Origin: Nocardioides panacisoli
GTDB lineage: Bacteria; Actinomycetota; Actinomycetes; Propionibacteriales; Nocardioidaceae
Direction: 5' to 3'
DNA: 64,000 bases
NCBI RefSeq assembly: GCF_019448235.1
Contig: NZ_CP080409.1
Location: 2,294,001-2,358,000 of the forward strand
Shown here: positions 56,011 to 63,354 of the stretch, piece by piece
Position numbering within the stretch: position 1 is the stretch's first letter
How the letters are laid out: each line of letters starts with the position of its first letter
Program-made: the position numbers and the translations under genes
Notes under the pieces: generated by a model
The model's input: only the letters and a program-made list of their open reading frames with translations
Told to the model about the DNA's origin: nothing
Database searches by the model: none

Positions 56011-57894
56011 TCAGAAGGCGTCCTCGTCGAGGTCCATGATCGCGAGGTCGGTCGCCTCGGCCATGGCACGCTCGGCGGCGACCTTGGGCAGCACGCTCTG
56101 TGCGAAGTACTGCGCGGCCGCGACCTTGCCTTCGTAGAAGGACTTGTCCTTGCCCGGCTCCCCGTCGAGCTTGCCCAGCGCGACCTCGGCCTGGCGCAGC
56201 AGCAGCCACGAGCAGACGACGTCACCGAGCACCATCAGCAGGCGGGTGGTGTTGAGGCCCACCTTGTAGATGTTGCGCAGCTCGCCACCGGAGCTCTCGT
56301 CGGCCGACATCAGGTCGTTGATCATCAGCCCGACCATCGCCTCGGCGTCGGCGAGCGCGTTGGTCAGCAGCTCGCGCTCGTTCTTGAGCCGGCCGTTGCC
56401 GCTCTCCGCCTCGAGGAAGGACTTGATCTCGCCCGCGACGTGGCCCAGCGCCTTGCCCTGGTCCTTGACGATCTTGCGGAAGAAGAAGTCCTGGCCCTGG
56501 ATCGCCGTCGTGCCCTCGTAGAGGGTGTCGATCTTGGCGTCACGGACGTACTGCTCGATCGGGTACTCGGCCAGGAAGCCGGAGCCACCGAAGGTCTGCA
56601 GCGACTCGGTGCCCAGCAGCACCCACGAGCGCTCCGAGCCGTAGCCCTTCACGATGGGCAGCAGCAGGTCGTTGACCGCGACCGCCAGCTTGTTCTCGTC
56701 ACTGTCCGCCCGCCCCTCGTGCTCGGCCACCATGACGTCGTCCTGCCAGGTGGCGGTGTAGAGCACCAGCGCGCGCATCGCCTCGGCGAAGGACTTCTGC
56801 GTCATCAGCGAACGGCGTACGTCGGGGTGGTGGGTGATCGTCACCCGCGGCGCGGTCTTGTCCGAGGCTTGGGTCAGGTCGGGACCCTGCACGCGCGACT
56901 TGGCGTACTCCAGCGCGTTGAGGTAGCCCGTGGACAGCGTCGCGATGGCCTTGGTGCCGACCATCATGCGGGCGTTCTCGATGACGTCGAACATCTGCGC
57001 GATGCCCTCGTGCACCTCGCCGACCAGCCAGCCCTTCGCGGGCTCGCCGCCGCCGACCTGCGGGTCGCCGAAGGTGACCTCGCAGGTGTTGGAGACCTTC
57101 AGGCCCATCTTGTGCTCGACACCGGTGACGTAGACGCCGTTGCGCTCGCCGGTCAGCTCACCGGTCTCGTGGTCGAAGTGCTCCTTGGGCATCCAGAACA
57201 GGGAGAGGCCCTTGGTGCCCGGCCCGCCGGCGCCCTCGACGCCCTCGGGGCGCGCGAGCACCAGGTGCATGATGTTCTCCTGCAGGTCCGACTCGGCGCT
57301 GGTGATGAAGCGCTTGACGCCCTCGATGTTCCAGGAGCCGTCCTCGTTCGGCGTGGCCTTGGTGCGGCCCGCGCCCACGTCGGAGCCGGCGTCGGGCTCG
57401 GTCAGCACCATGGTGCAGCCCCACTGACGCTCGGCCATGATCTCGGCGACCTTCTTGTCGCGGTCGGTGCCGTTGTTCCACAGCACCTGTGCGAACGGCG
57501 CGCCCGCGGCGTACATGTGGATCGGGGCGTTGGAGCCCAGCACCATCTCGCCGATGGCCCAGTTCAGGGTCGAGGGCGCCGGCGTACCGCCGAGCTCCTC
57601 GTTGACCGACAGGCGCCAGAACTCGGCGTCCATCCACGCCTGGTAGCTCTTCTTGAACGACTCCGCCAGCGGCGCGGTGTGCGTCGCGGGGTCGAACACG
57701 GGCGGGTTGCGGTCGCTGTCCTCGTAGGAGGCTGCGAGGTCCTCGCGGGCCATGCGGTCCACCTCGGCGAGGATCTCCTTCGCCGTCTCCGCGTCCACCT
57801 CGGCGAACGGGCCGGTGCCCAGCACCTGGTCCCGGCCGAGCACCTCGAACAGGTTGAACTCGATGTCGCGCAGATTGCTCTTGTAGTGGCTCAC
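56011..57894 (-). CDS. Acyl-CoA dehydrogenase, FadE5-like
   Basis: 627 aa, the long-form acyl-CoA dehydrogenase with an extra C-terminal helical domain, matching mycobacterial FadE5 (about 611 aa). The FAD-binding segment [21 protein letters not shown] lies near 168, substrate-site [11 protein letters not shown] near 203, and [17 protein letters not shown] near 459 contains the catalytic Glu region. FadE5 acts on broad chain-length acyl-CoAs in the first step of beta-oxidation. GTG at 57894 with GGGGA upstream. A weak palindrome at 57940-57951 may be its operator. Divergent from an Rrf2 regulator. Confidence 0.95.
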   Translation of the reverse strand: MSHYKSNLRDIEFNLFEVLGRDQVLGTGPFAEVDAETAKEILAEVDRMAREDLAASYEDSDRNPPVFDPATHTAPLAESFKKSYQAWMDAEFWRLSVNEELGGTPAPSTLNWAIGEMVLGSNAPIHMYAAGAPFAQVLWNNGTDRDKKVAEIMAERQWGCTMVLTEPDAGSDVGAGRTKATPNEDGSWNIEGVKRFITSAESDLQENIMHLVLARPEGVEGAGGPGTKGLSLFWMPKEHFDHETGELTGERNGVYVTGVEHKMGLKVSNTCEVTFGDPQVGGGEPAKGWLVGEVHEGIAQMFDVIENARMMVGTKAIATLSTGYLNALEYAKSRVQGPDLTQASDKTAPRVTITHHPDVRRSLMTQKSFAEAMRALVLYTATWQDDVMVAEHEGRADSDENKLAVAVNDLLLPIVKGYGSERSWVLLGTESLQTFGGSGFLAEYPIEQYVRDAKIDTLYEGTTAIQGQDFFFRKIVKDQGKALGHVAGEIKSFLEAESGNGRLKNERELLTNALADAEAMVGLMINDLMSADESSGGELRNIYKVGLNTTRLLMVLGDVVCSWLLLRQAEVALGKLDGEPGKDKSFYEGKVAAAQYFAQSVLPKVAAERAMAEATDLAIMDLDEDAF

Positions 57895-57936
57895 TTGTCC
57901 CCACCGTTTCTCGTCTCCAGGGCAGCCGGTCCGGCT

Positions 57937-57953
57937 ACCTACTCATCAGTAAC
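57937..57953. promoter_or_regulatory. Possible TetR-type operator upstream of the acyl-CoA dehydrogenase
   Basis: TACTCATCAGTA at 57940-57951 has 4-base inverted arms TACT/AGTA within a longer, partly symmetric ACCTACTCATCAGTAAC. It lies 46 bases upstream of the start. Short and weak; similar sites precede fatty-acid genes in actinobacteria as I recall, but this is uncertain. Confidence 0.3.
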
Positions 57954-58048
57954 TTCAATCATACGGCGGGCGCTAACACCGTGCAAGCAAACCGGGATGT
58001 GACCCCATCCTCGAGTGAGATGATCGACTTATCTGACACACTTGACCT

Positions 58049-58507
58049 ATGCGCGTCTCCGCCAAGTCGGACTACGCCCTCCGGGCCCTGATCGAGATGA
58101 CGAACCGCACCGCGGAGCGCGCCGTCAGCGCCGAGGAGCTCGGTCGCGCCCAGGAGGTCCCCTCCGGCTTCCTCCAGGCGATCCTCGCCGACCTCCGCCG
58201 CGCCGGCATCGTCCGCTCCCAGCGCGGGCAGTCCGGCGGCTGGCGCCTGGCGACGGAGCCGACCGCGGTGTCGGTGGCCGACGTGATCCGCGCCGTCGAC
58301 GGCCCCCTGGTCTCGGTCTACGACATGCGGCCGGAGTCGGTGCGCTACCAGGCCTCGGCCGAGGTGCTGCAACACGTGTGGATCGCCGCCCGCGTCGCCC
58401 TCCGCGAGGTCTTCGAGGAGGTCACGCTCGCCCAGCTCGCCAGCGGCGACCTGCCCGATGCCGTCACGGCCCGCACGGCCCACGAGGACGCCTGGCAGTC
58501 CCACTGA
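58049..58507 (+). CDS. Rrf2-family transcriptional regulator without cysteines
   Basis: 152 aa. The winged helix-turn-helix (KSDYALRALIEM at the N terminus, VPSGFLQAILADLRRAGIVRSQRGQSGGWRLA near 40-70) identifies Rrf2. The three-cysteine Fe-S ligand set of IscR/NsrR/RsrR-type members is absent: there is no Cys in the protein. It therefore cannot bind an Fe-S cluster in the standard way and may sense a different ligand. Probably leaderless or nearly so, as no ribosome site precedes the ATG. Divergent from the FadE5-like gene, which it may control. Confidence 0.88.
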   Translation: MRVSAKSDYALRALIEMTNRTAERAVSAEELGRAQEVPSGFLQAILADLRRAGIVRSQRGQSGGWRLATEPTAVSVADVIRAVDGPLVSVYDMRPESVRYQASAEVLQHVWIAARVALREVFEEVTLAQLASGDLPDAVTARTAHEDAWQSH

Positions 58508-58552
58508 GGCTTCCTCGCCGACGGGTCCGCCTCCGGGTCGGGGCCCCTGCGA

Positions 58553-59434
58553 TCAGGCCGTGGGGCGCAGCGCACCGAAGCGGCGCGGCGGGGCCGTCGC
58601 CAGTTCTGCGGCGAGCGCCTCGTTGCGGCGGGTGAGCCGCTCGATCTCGCGGATCGCCTCCTCCAGCACCTGGTCGAGGTGCTCCTCGCGCGCCGAGGCC
58701 TCCTCGGTGCGCGGGGTGAGGTCAGCCGTGGGGTCGCCGTGGACGTCGTACGGCTGCGCGTGGAGGTGGTCGACCCAGGACCGCGCGATCGCGTCGAGCA
58801 CACCGGCGCGGGCCATCGGCGCAGTCGGCACCAGCCAGGCCGCACGGGCGGCGACCGGCTGCGGGACCTCCTCGAGGCCCAGCGAGGCGGTGCCGAATCC
58901 GACGATGTCGCCGAAGGTGCGCCAGATCCGGGCCTGCTCGTCGCCGTGGCGGGTCGGGTCGCCGTCGGCGAGGACGACGTGGATCCGTTCGGGGCTCCGC
59001 ACGGCGCGTCCCCACCGCTCGAGCACCACGCCGAGGTCGGCGTCGGGCTCACCGAGCACGGTGAAGGCATGGGGCGCGGAGGCCGTCACGACGACGTGAA
59101 CCTCGAACCGGGACAGGCCGTCGACGAAGAGGTCGATCTGGTCCGGCTCCGCGGTGGCGAGCAGGGGCGCACTGAACGCGACGGTGTCGCGGCCCTTGCC
59201 GGCGCGACGGTAGACGTCGGCCCAGGTGCCCTCGACGTGCTTGCGGCGGATGCCCCAGGTGCGGTGGCTGCGGGTGACCTCGACCGCGGCACGGAAGGAC
59301 TCCTGGGCGTGCTTGGCGGGTGCGTTGATCCCGAGCTCGACCAGCGCGTCGCGGTGGTGGGCCAGGGCGGGGCCGAGGACGTCGCCGACACCCGGCATCC
59401 CGACGTGGATGAACGCCTTGCGCTTCGTGGCCAT
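58553..59434 (-). CDS. Sulfotransferase-like protein with degenerate P-loop
   Basis: 293 aa. The N terminus FIHVGMPGVGDVL has the position and strand pattern of the sulfotransferase PAPS loop (HVGLPKTGTT in relatives), but Lys and the Thr pair are replaced, so catalysis by the usual mechanism is doubtful. The middle follows the general sulfotransferase fold, with RSPERIHVVLAD near 140. The C-terminal 45 residues (EEHLDQVLEEAIREIERLTRRNEALAAEL, positions 58598-58684) form a coiled coil. No signal peptide. A structural or binding role, or a cell-surface glycan-associated function, is conjecture. Confidence 0.7.
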   Translation of the reverse strand: MATKRKAFIHVGMPGVGDVLGPALAHHRDALVELGINAPAKHAQESFRAAVEVTRSHRTWGIRRKHVEGTWADVYRRAGKGRDTVAFSAPLLATAEPDQIDLFVDGLSRFEVHVVVTASAPHAFTVLGEPDADLGVVLERWGRAVRSPERIHVVLADGDPTRHGDEQARIWRTFGDIVGFGTASLGLEEVPQPVAARAAWLVPTAPMARAGVLDAIARSWVDHLHAQPYDVHGDPTADLTPRTEEASAREEHLDQVLEEAIREIERLTRRNEALAAELATAPPRRFGALRPTA

Positions 59435-59541
59435 GGTGCGAGCGTGGCCGATGCCGGTGAGCGGCGGGTGAACGGCGTACGACGGCCGAGGACACGCTCG
59501 TCGACGGCCGCGCAGCCGTGCGTGACCGATGCCCGAGGGGC

Positions 59542-59555
59542 TAGAACGTGTTCTC
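59542..59555. promoter_or_regulatory. Second KstR-like operator
   Basis: TAGAACGTGTTCTC matches TnnAACnnGTTnnA except the last base (C instead of A). It lies 22 bases upstream of the ketosteroid-isomerase-like start, a suitable position for repression. The first such site is at 33193. Confidence 0.65.
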
Positions 59556-59576
59556 GTTTCGGCCTACGATCGCGGC

Positions 59577-60029
59577 ATGATCACCAGCGACGCCATCACC
59601 TGGAACGCGCCCGACGCCCCCCACCCCGCGCGGGCGGCGTCCCAGCGGTCCTACTCCGCGGTCGCCCGGGGAGACCTGGCGGAGTGGCTCACCGTCTACG
59701 CCGAGGACGCGGTGCTCGAGGACCCGGTCGGGCCGTCGATGTTCGACTCCGAGGGCCGCGGCCACCGCGGCCACGACGGCATCCGGGCGTTCTGGGAGGC
59801 CGCGATCGCCCCCATCGCGACCTTCGAGTTCGAGATCAACGACTCCTTCGCCAATCCGGGATCCAACACCTGCGCCAACGTCGGCCGCATCCGCACCGCG
59901 TTCCCCGACGGCAGCCACACCACCACCGACCTGGTGATGGTCTACGTCGTCGACGACGACGGCCGCGTGACGTCGATGAAGGCCTTCTGGGAGCCCGAGC
60001 GGACGATGGCGACCTTCACCCCGGCGTGA
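59577..60029 (+). CDS. Ketosteroid-isomerase-like NTF2-fold protein
   Basis: 150 aa. The pattern YSAVARGDLAEWLTVYAEDAVLEDPVGPSMF matches steroid delta-isomerases (positions 59653-59745), whose catalytic Asp lies in the equivalent (E/V)EDPVG motif; here Asp is near residue 44. A second acidic or aromatic pocket residue may come from MKAFWEPE near 137. Family members shift the C5 double bond to C4 in 3-ketosteroids. A KstR-like site sits 22 bases upstream. ATG at 59577; an earlier in-frame ATG at 59529 would span the operator. Ends 8 bases before a family A palindrome. Confidence 0.82.
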   Translation: MITSDAITWNAPDAPHPARAASQRSYSAVARGDLAEWLTVYAEDAVLEDPVGPSMFDSEGRGHRGHDGIRAFWEAAIAPIATFEFEINDSFANPGSNTCANVGRIRTAFPDGSHTTTDLVMVYVVDDDGRVTSMKAFWEPERTMATFTPA

Positions 60030-60037
60030 CCCGACGC

Positions 60038-60100
60038 GATAGTCCCTGACTAAAAGCACCTGAATCGAACCTGTTCGGGTGCTTTTCGTCAGGGACTATC
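60038..60100. repeat. Interspersed palindrome, family A copy 2
   Basis: 23-base arms (60038-60060 and 60078-60100) with one mismatch and a 17-base spacer, sharing the AGTCCCTGAC and AAAAGCACC core with copy 1 at 41583. The right arm overlaps the 3' end of the DUF2461 gene: the last codons Asp-Ser-Pro and the TGA stop are read from the palindrome (GATAGTCCCTGA on the minus strand). It separates convergent genes. Confidence 0.9.
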
Positions 60101-60724
60101 GACCTGGTCGGCCAGCCAGTTGACCAGCGGCCGGAGCCGGCGCCAGTCGTCACGGACGCGGTCGAGCAGCTCGGGGGTGTGGATGAACTCCTCGAACCCG
60201 TAGGACTTCATCCCCAACAGGGTCTTGTGGCGCAGCAGCTCGATCCGCGGATGGTCCTTGGGATAGCCGCGCGGGGCGGTCTTGAGCTGCTCGCCCTCGA
60301 TCCGGAAGCCACCGCGCTCCAGGTCGGCGAGGATCTTGAGCAGCAGGGCGCCGTCGTCGTCCTCGGCCATGCCCTCGCGCAGCGCCGCCAGCTGGTCGCC
60401 CGCCGCGTGGTACACCCCGCCGCCGATGCGTACGCCGGGAGCCGCGATCTCGACGTACCAGCCGGTGGCGGGCCCCACGCCGACGAAGGCGCCCTGGTGG
60501 GTCTTGTAGGGCGTCTTGTCCTTGCTGAAGCGGACGTCGCGGTGGGGCCGGAACACCTTCGCCTCACCGAACTCGTCGGCCAGCGCCGCCGTCAGCTCCA
60601 GCATCGGGGCGCGGACCTGGTCGCGGTAGGTCTGCTTGTGGGCGTCCCAGAACGACTTGGTGTTCTCCACCTCGAGGTCGTCGTAGAAGTCGAGCGCGGC
60701 GACGGGGAAGCCGGTGAAGGTCAA
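60089..60724 (-). CDS. DUF2461 family protein
   Basis: 211 aa. The FTGFPVAALDFYDDLEVENTKSFWDAHK opening (positions 60641-60718), VRFSKDKTPYKTHQGAFVG near 63 and YVEIAAPGVRIGGGVYH near 90 identify DUF2461 (TIGR02453-type). Function unknown. The TTG at 60724 is the only start giving the conserved N terminus, and it begins one base after the mature tRNA-Gly 3' end, with no room for a ribosome site outside the tRNA. Its 3' end is supplied by a family A palindrome. Confidence 0.85.
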   Translation of the reverse strand: MTFTGFPVAALDFYDDLEVENTKSFWDAHKQTYRDQVRAPMLELTAALADEFGEAKVFRPHRDVRFSKDKTPYKTHQGAFVGVGPATGWYVEIAAPGVRIGGGVYHAAGDQLAALREGMAEDDDGALLLKILADLERGGFRIEGEQLKTAPRGYPKDHPRIELLRHKTLLGMKSYGFEEFIHTPELLDRVRDDWRRLRPLVNWLADQVDSP

Positions 60725-60725
60725 G

Positions 60726-60798
60726 AGCGGATGACGAGGCTCGAACTCGCGACATCGACCTTGGGAAGGTCGCGCTCTACCAACTGAGCTACATCCGC
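60726..60798 (-). tRNA. tRNA-Gly (anticodon CCC)
   Basis: 73 nt on the minus strand. The acceptor stem GCGGATG/CATCCGC is perfect, the D arm reads GCTCAGTTGGTAGAGC, and the anticodon stem CGACC/GGTCG encloses loop TTCCCAA with anticodon CCC. The T loop is TTCGAGC with a GCGAG/CTCGT stem (one G-T pair). Discriminator base U73 is normal for tRNA-Gly. The 3' CCA is not encoded. Confidence 0.96.
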
Positions 60799-60838
60799 GT
60801 GCCGGGCGACGGGGTCCACCGCACCGGCGGTGAGGATG

Positions 60839-61624
60839 CTACCCGATGGGCTGCAGGGTCGGTCGCTTCGGGCTGACCCCGTCGCCGGAGGAGCGCCCGG
60901 TCATCCGTCGCTTCACCCACGGGGCGAGGTGGGTCCGCGCCCACGCGCGGTCCTCCTGCCACCGCTCGCGGCGGGTGCGCACCGGCACGGGCGCCGGGGC
61001 GAGCGGCGCCAGGTCGTGCCGGATCCGCAGGGCGTCGAGCACTGCGATGGCGATCGACTGGTGGCCGACGGGATTGAGGTGGAGCCGGTCGGCGTCGAGG
61101 ACCTCCTCGACCTTCCAGTCCCGCATGCGCCACATGTCGACCACCATGGCGCCGTGGTCGTCGGCGATCTGGCGCACCCACTCGTTGAAGATCGCCGTGC
61201 GGCCGCGCACGACCTTGATCACCGGGTTCATCCCCGGGTCGGCCAGGGTGAACATGACGACGGTGGCGCCGGTGGCGCGCAGGCGGCGTACGGCGTCGGC
61301 GTACGCCGCGGCGAGGTCGTCGAGGTCCACGCGCGGGCGCATCACGTCGTTGCCGCCGCCGTGGATCGTCACCAGGTCGGGCCCCAGTGCGATGCCGGCC
61401 TCGACCTGCTCGTCGAGGATGGGGCGCAGCTTGCGGCCGCGGATGGCGAGGTTGGCGTAGCCGAAGTCGGGGACGTTGCCGGCGAGCTGCTCCGCGACCC
61501 GGTCGGCCCACCCGCGGACGCCGTTGGGGCGCGTGGGGTCGGCGTCGCCGACGCCCTCGGTGAAGGAGTCGCCGAGGGCGACGTAGCGGCGGAAGTGCGA
61601 GGGGATCAGCGCGTCCACGGACAT
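60839..61624 (-). CDS. SGNH/GDSL hydrolase, cytoplasmic
   Basis: 261 aa without signal peptide. SGNH blocks: YVALGDSFTEGVGD near 15 (Ser), YANLAIRGRKL near 56 (Gly), IHGGGNDVMRP near 87 (Asn) and DRLHLNPVGHQ near 180 (Asp-His). This is the TesA-like soluble esterase type, unlike the three lipid-anchored copies at 45871-48550. The C-terminal 60 residues are basic and extended. Divergent from dCTP deaminase, 50 bases away. Substrate unknown. Confidence 0.92.
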   Translation of the reverse strand: MSVDALIPSHFRRYVALGDSFTEGVGDADPTRPNGVRGWADRVAEQLAGNVPDFGYANLAIRGRKLRPILDEQVEAGIALGPDLVTIHGGGNDVMRPRVDLDDLAAAYADAVRRLRATGATVVMFTLADPGMNPVIKVVRGRTAIFNEWVRQIADDHGAMVVDMWRMRDWKVEEVLDADRLHLNPVGHQSIAIAVLDALRIRHDLAPLAPAPVPVRTRRERWQEDRAWARTHLAPWVKRRMTGRSSGDGVSPKRPTLQPIG

Positions 61625-61674
61625 GTGGGCATTGTGTCGCCCACGACGTGCCGGCCGGCCGGTAGGGTGCCCAC

Positions 61675-62250
61675 GTGCTGCTCAGTGACCGCGACATCCT
61701 GGCCGAGATCGACTCCGGACGGGTCGCGATGGAGCCGTGGGACCCGGAGATGCTGCAGCCGTCGTCGATCGACGTGCGCCTGGACCGGTTCTTCCGCGTC
61801 TTCGAGAACCACAAGTACCCCCACATCGACCCGGCGGCGGACCAGTCCGACCTGACGCGGATGATCGAGACCGACGCCGACGACCCGTTCATCCTGCACC
61901 CGGGAGAGTTCGTGCTGGGGTCGACGTACGAGGTCGTCAGCCTGCCCGACGACATCGCGGCCCGCGTGGAGGGCAAGTCCTCGCTGGGACGGCTCGGCCT
62001 GCTCACCCACGCGACCGCGGGGTTCGTCGACCCGGGCTTCTCCGGTCACGTGACCCTGGAGCTGGCGAACGTGGCGACGCTGCCGATCAAGCTCTACCCG
62101 GGGATGAAGATCGGGCAGTTCTGCTTCTTCCGACTCACCTCGGCCTCCGAGCACCCCTACGGCTCGGCGAAGTACGGGTCGCGCTACCAGGGCCAGCGGG
62201 GCCCGACGCCGTCGCGCTCCTACCAGGGATTCCACCGCACGCAGATCTGA
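61675..62250 (+). CDS. dcd: dCTP deaminase
   Basis: 191 aa. The Dcd motifs [17 protein letters not shown] near 29, [36 protein letters not shown] near 102-137 (substrate and catalytic Glu in TLELAN) and QFCFFRL near 149 are intact, with the C-terminal [13 protein letters not shown] tail that covers the nucleotide. The enzyme makes dUTP, or dUMP in the bifunctional form common in actinobacteria, feeding thymidylate synthesis. GTG start at 61675; no strong ribosome site, possibly leaderless. Confidence 0.96.
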   Translation: MLLSDRDILAEIDSGRVAMEPWDPEMLQPSSIDVRLDRFFRVFENHKYPHIDPAADQSDLTRMIETDADDPFILHPGEFVLGSTYEVVSLPDDIAARVEGKSSLGRLGLLTHATAGFVDPGFSGHVTLELANVATLPIKLYPGMKIGQFCFFRLTSASEHPYGSAKYGSRYQGQRGPTPSRSYQGFHRTQI

Positions 62251-62270
62251 CCGCACACCGGCCGCGTTGG

Positions 62271-62289
62271 TCAGGTTAGGCAACCCTCA
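62271..62289. promoter_or_regulatory. IdeR/DmdR-type iron box
   Basis: 19 bases match the consensus TTAGGTTAGGCTAACCTAA at 15 positions, with the central GGTTAGGC intact. It lies 15 bases upstream of the siderophore-interacting protein start, where an iron-bound repressor would block transcription. Confidence 0.75.
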
Positions 62290-62304
62290 GTTAGGCTCGC
62301 CGGC

Positions 62305-63291
62305 ATGACCACCTCCAGCAACACCTACGTCGCCAGCCTGCCCATGGTGCTGGACCGCGTCACCGCCCGTTCGGTGCAGCGGGTCAGCCCCTCGGTCGTG
62401 CGCATCGAGCTGGCCGGCGACTGCCTCGCCGAGTTCGGCGTCCCCGGTGACGTCCACGACCAGCGCATCAAGCTGGTCTTCCCCGGCGCCGCCGGCACCC
62501 TCCCCTCCTTCGAGGGGATGGACGAGTCCTGGTGGAGCACGTGGCTGGAGCTGCCCGAGGAGGAGCGCGGCTCGATGCGCACCTACACCATCCGCGACGT
62601 CCTCGGCAGCGGCACCGACACCCGCCTCGTGGTCGACATCGTCGTCCACGAGCCCACCAGTGGCGGGCCCGAGGGAGCGGGCAATGCCTGGGCGCTCCGC
62701 GCGAACGCCGGCGACCAGCTGGTCATCATCTGCCCGCGGCGCGGCCACGAGTTCGGCGGCATCGAGTGGGCACCCGGCGACGCCTCACGCCTGCTCATCG
62801 TCGGCGACGAGACCGCTGCCCCCGCGATCCGCGGCGTCCTGCGCGACCTTCCCGCCGACGCGCGTGGCGCGGTGTTCCTCGAGACCGTGACCGATGCCGA
62901 CGTCTACGACGACATGCCGGGCCCTGACGGCGTCGAGGTCACCTGGCTGCCACGCAACGGCCGCCCGCGCGGCGAGGACCTGCACGCCGCCGCCATCGCC
63001 CACCTCACCGGTGGCGCCGCCGATGCCACCTACGACACGGGCGTGCCCGACGACGCCATCGACCCCAACCTCTGGGAGACCCCGGTCTACTCCTCCTCCG
63101 GCGAGGACACGGCCACCTCGACGGCGGTCCCGAGCGAGGGGACGCCGTACGCCGGGCTGTATGCGTGGATCGCCGGCGAGTCGAAGGTCGTCACCGGCCT
63201 GCGCCGACAGCTGGTCAAGGACCTGGGCATCGACCGCCGCCAGGTCGCCTTCATGGGCTACTGGCGCGAGGGCGTCGCCATGCGCTCCTGA
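62305..63291 (+). CDS. Siderophore-interacting protein (ferric-siderophore reductase)
   Basis: 328-aa FAD-dependent SIP family protein. FAD binding is indicated by MRTYTIRD near 92 and VDIVVHE near 112; the NAD(P)-binding side by LLIVGDETAAPAIRGVLRDLP near 168, and the C-terminal YAWIAGESKVVTGLRRQL and GYWREG motifs are typical. It releases iron from imported ferric siderophores by reduction. An internal low-complexity Ser/Thr stretch near 275-285 is a loop. The iron box at 62271-62289 predicts expression under iron starvation. No transporter or siderophore genes are adjacent in the window. Confidence 0.93.
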   Translation: MTTSSNTYVASLPMVLDRVTARSVQRVSPSVVRIELAGDCLAEFGVPGDVHDQRIKLVFPGAAGTLPSFEGMDESWWSTWLELPEEERGSMRTYTIRDVLGSGTDTRLVVDIVVHEPTSGGPEGAGNAWALRANAGDQLVIICPRRGHEFGGIEWAPGDASRLLIVGDETAAPAIRGVLRDLPADARGAVFLETVTDADVYDDMPGPDGVEVTWLPRNGRPRGEDLHAAAIAHLTGGAADATYDTGVPDDAIDPNLWETPVYSSSGEDTATSTAVPSEGTPYAGLYAWIAGESKVVTGLRRQLVKDLGIDRRQVAFMGYWREGVAMRS

Positions 63292-63302
63292 GCGACGACA
63301 AC

Positions 63303-63354
63303 TGCCGACTCGACCGGCAAGAAGTGAGCACTCGGCGGAGGGAAGTGAGCACTC
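63303..63354. repeat. Two GAAGTGAGCACTC copies with TGCCGACTCGAC
   Basis: GAAGTGAGCACTC is repeated directly at 63321-63333 and 63342-63354, preceded by TGCCGACTCGAC at 63303-63314. All three sequences also occur in the nested palindrome at 37217-37344. It occupies the gap between the siderophore-interacting protein and a convergent acyl-CoA synthetase, and its last bases supply the stop codon of that synthetase. Confidence 0.85.

Noticed and set aside
60064..60077. A further KstR-like match (TCGAACCTGTTCGG) in the loop of the family A palindrome
   Set aside because: The last base does not fit, it lies between convergent gene ends rather than at a promoter, and the symmetry is explained by the palindrome loop.
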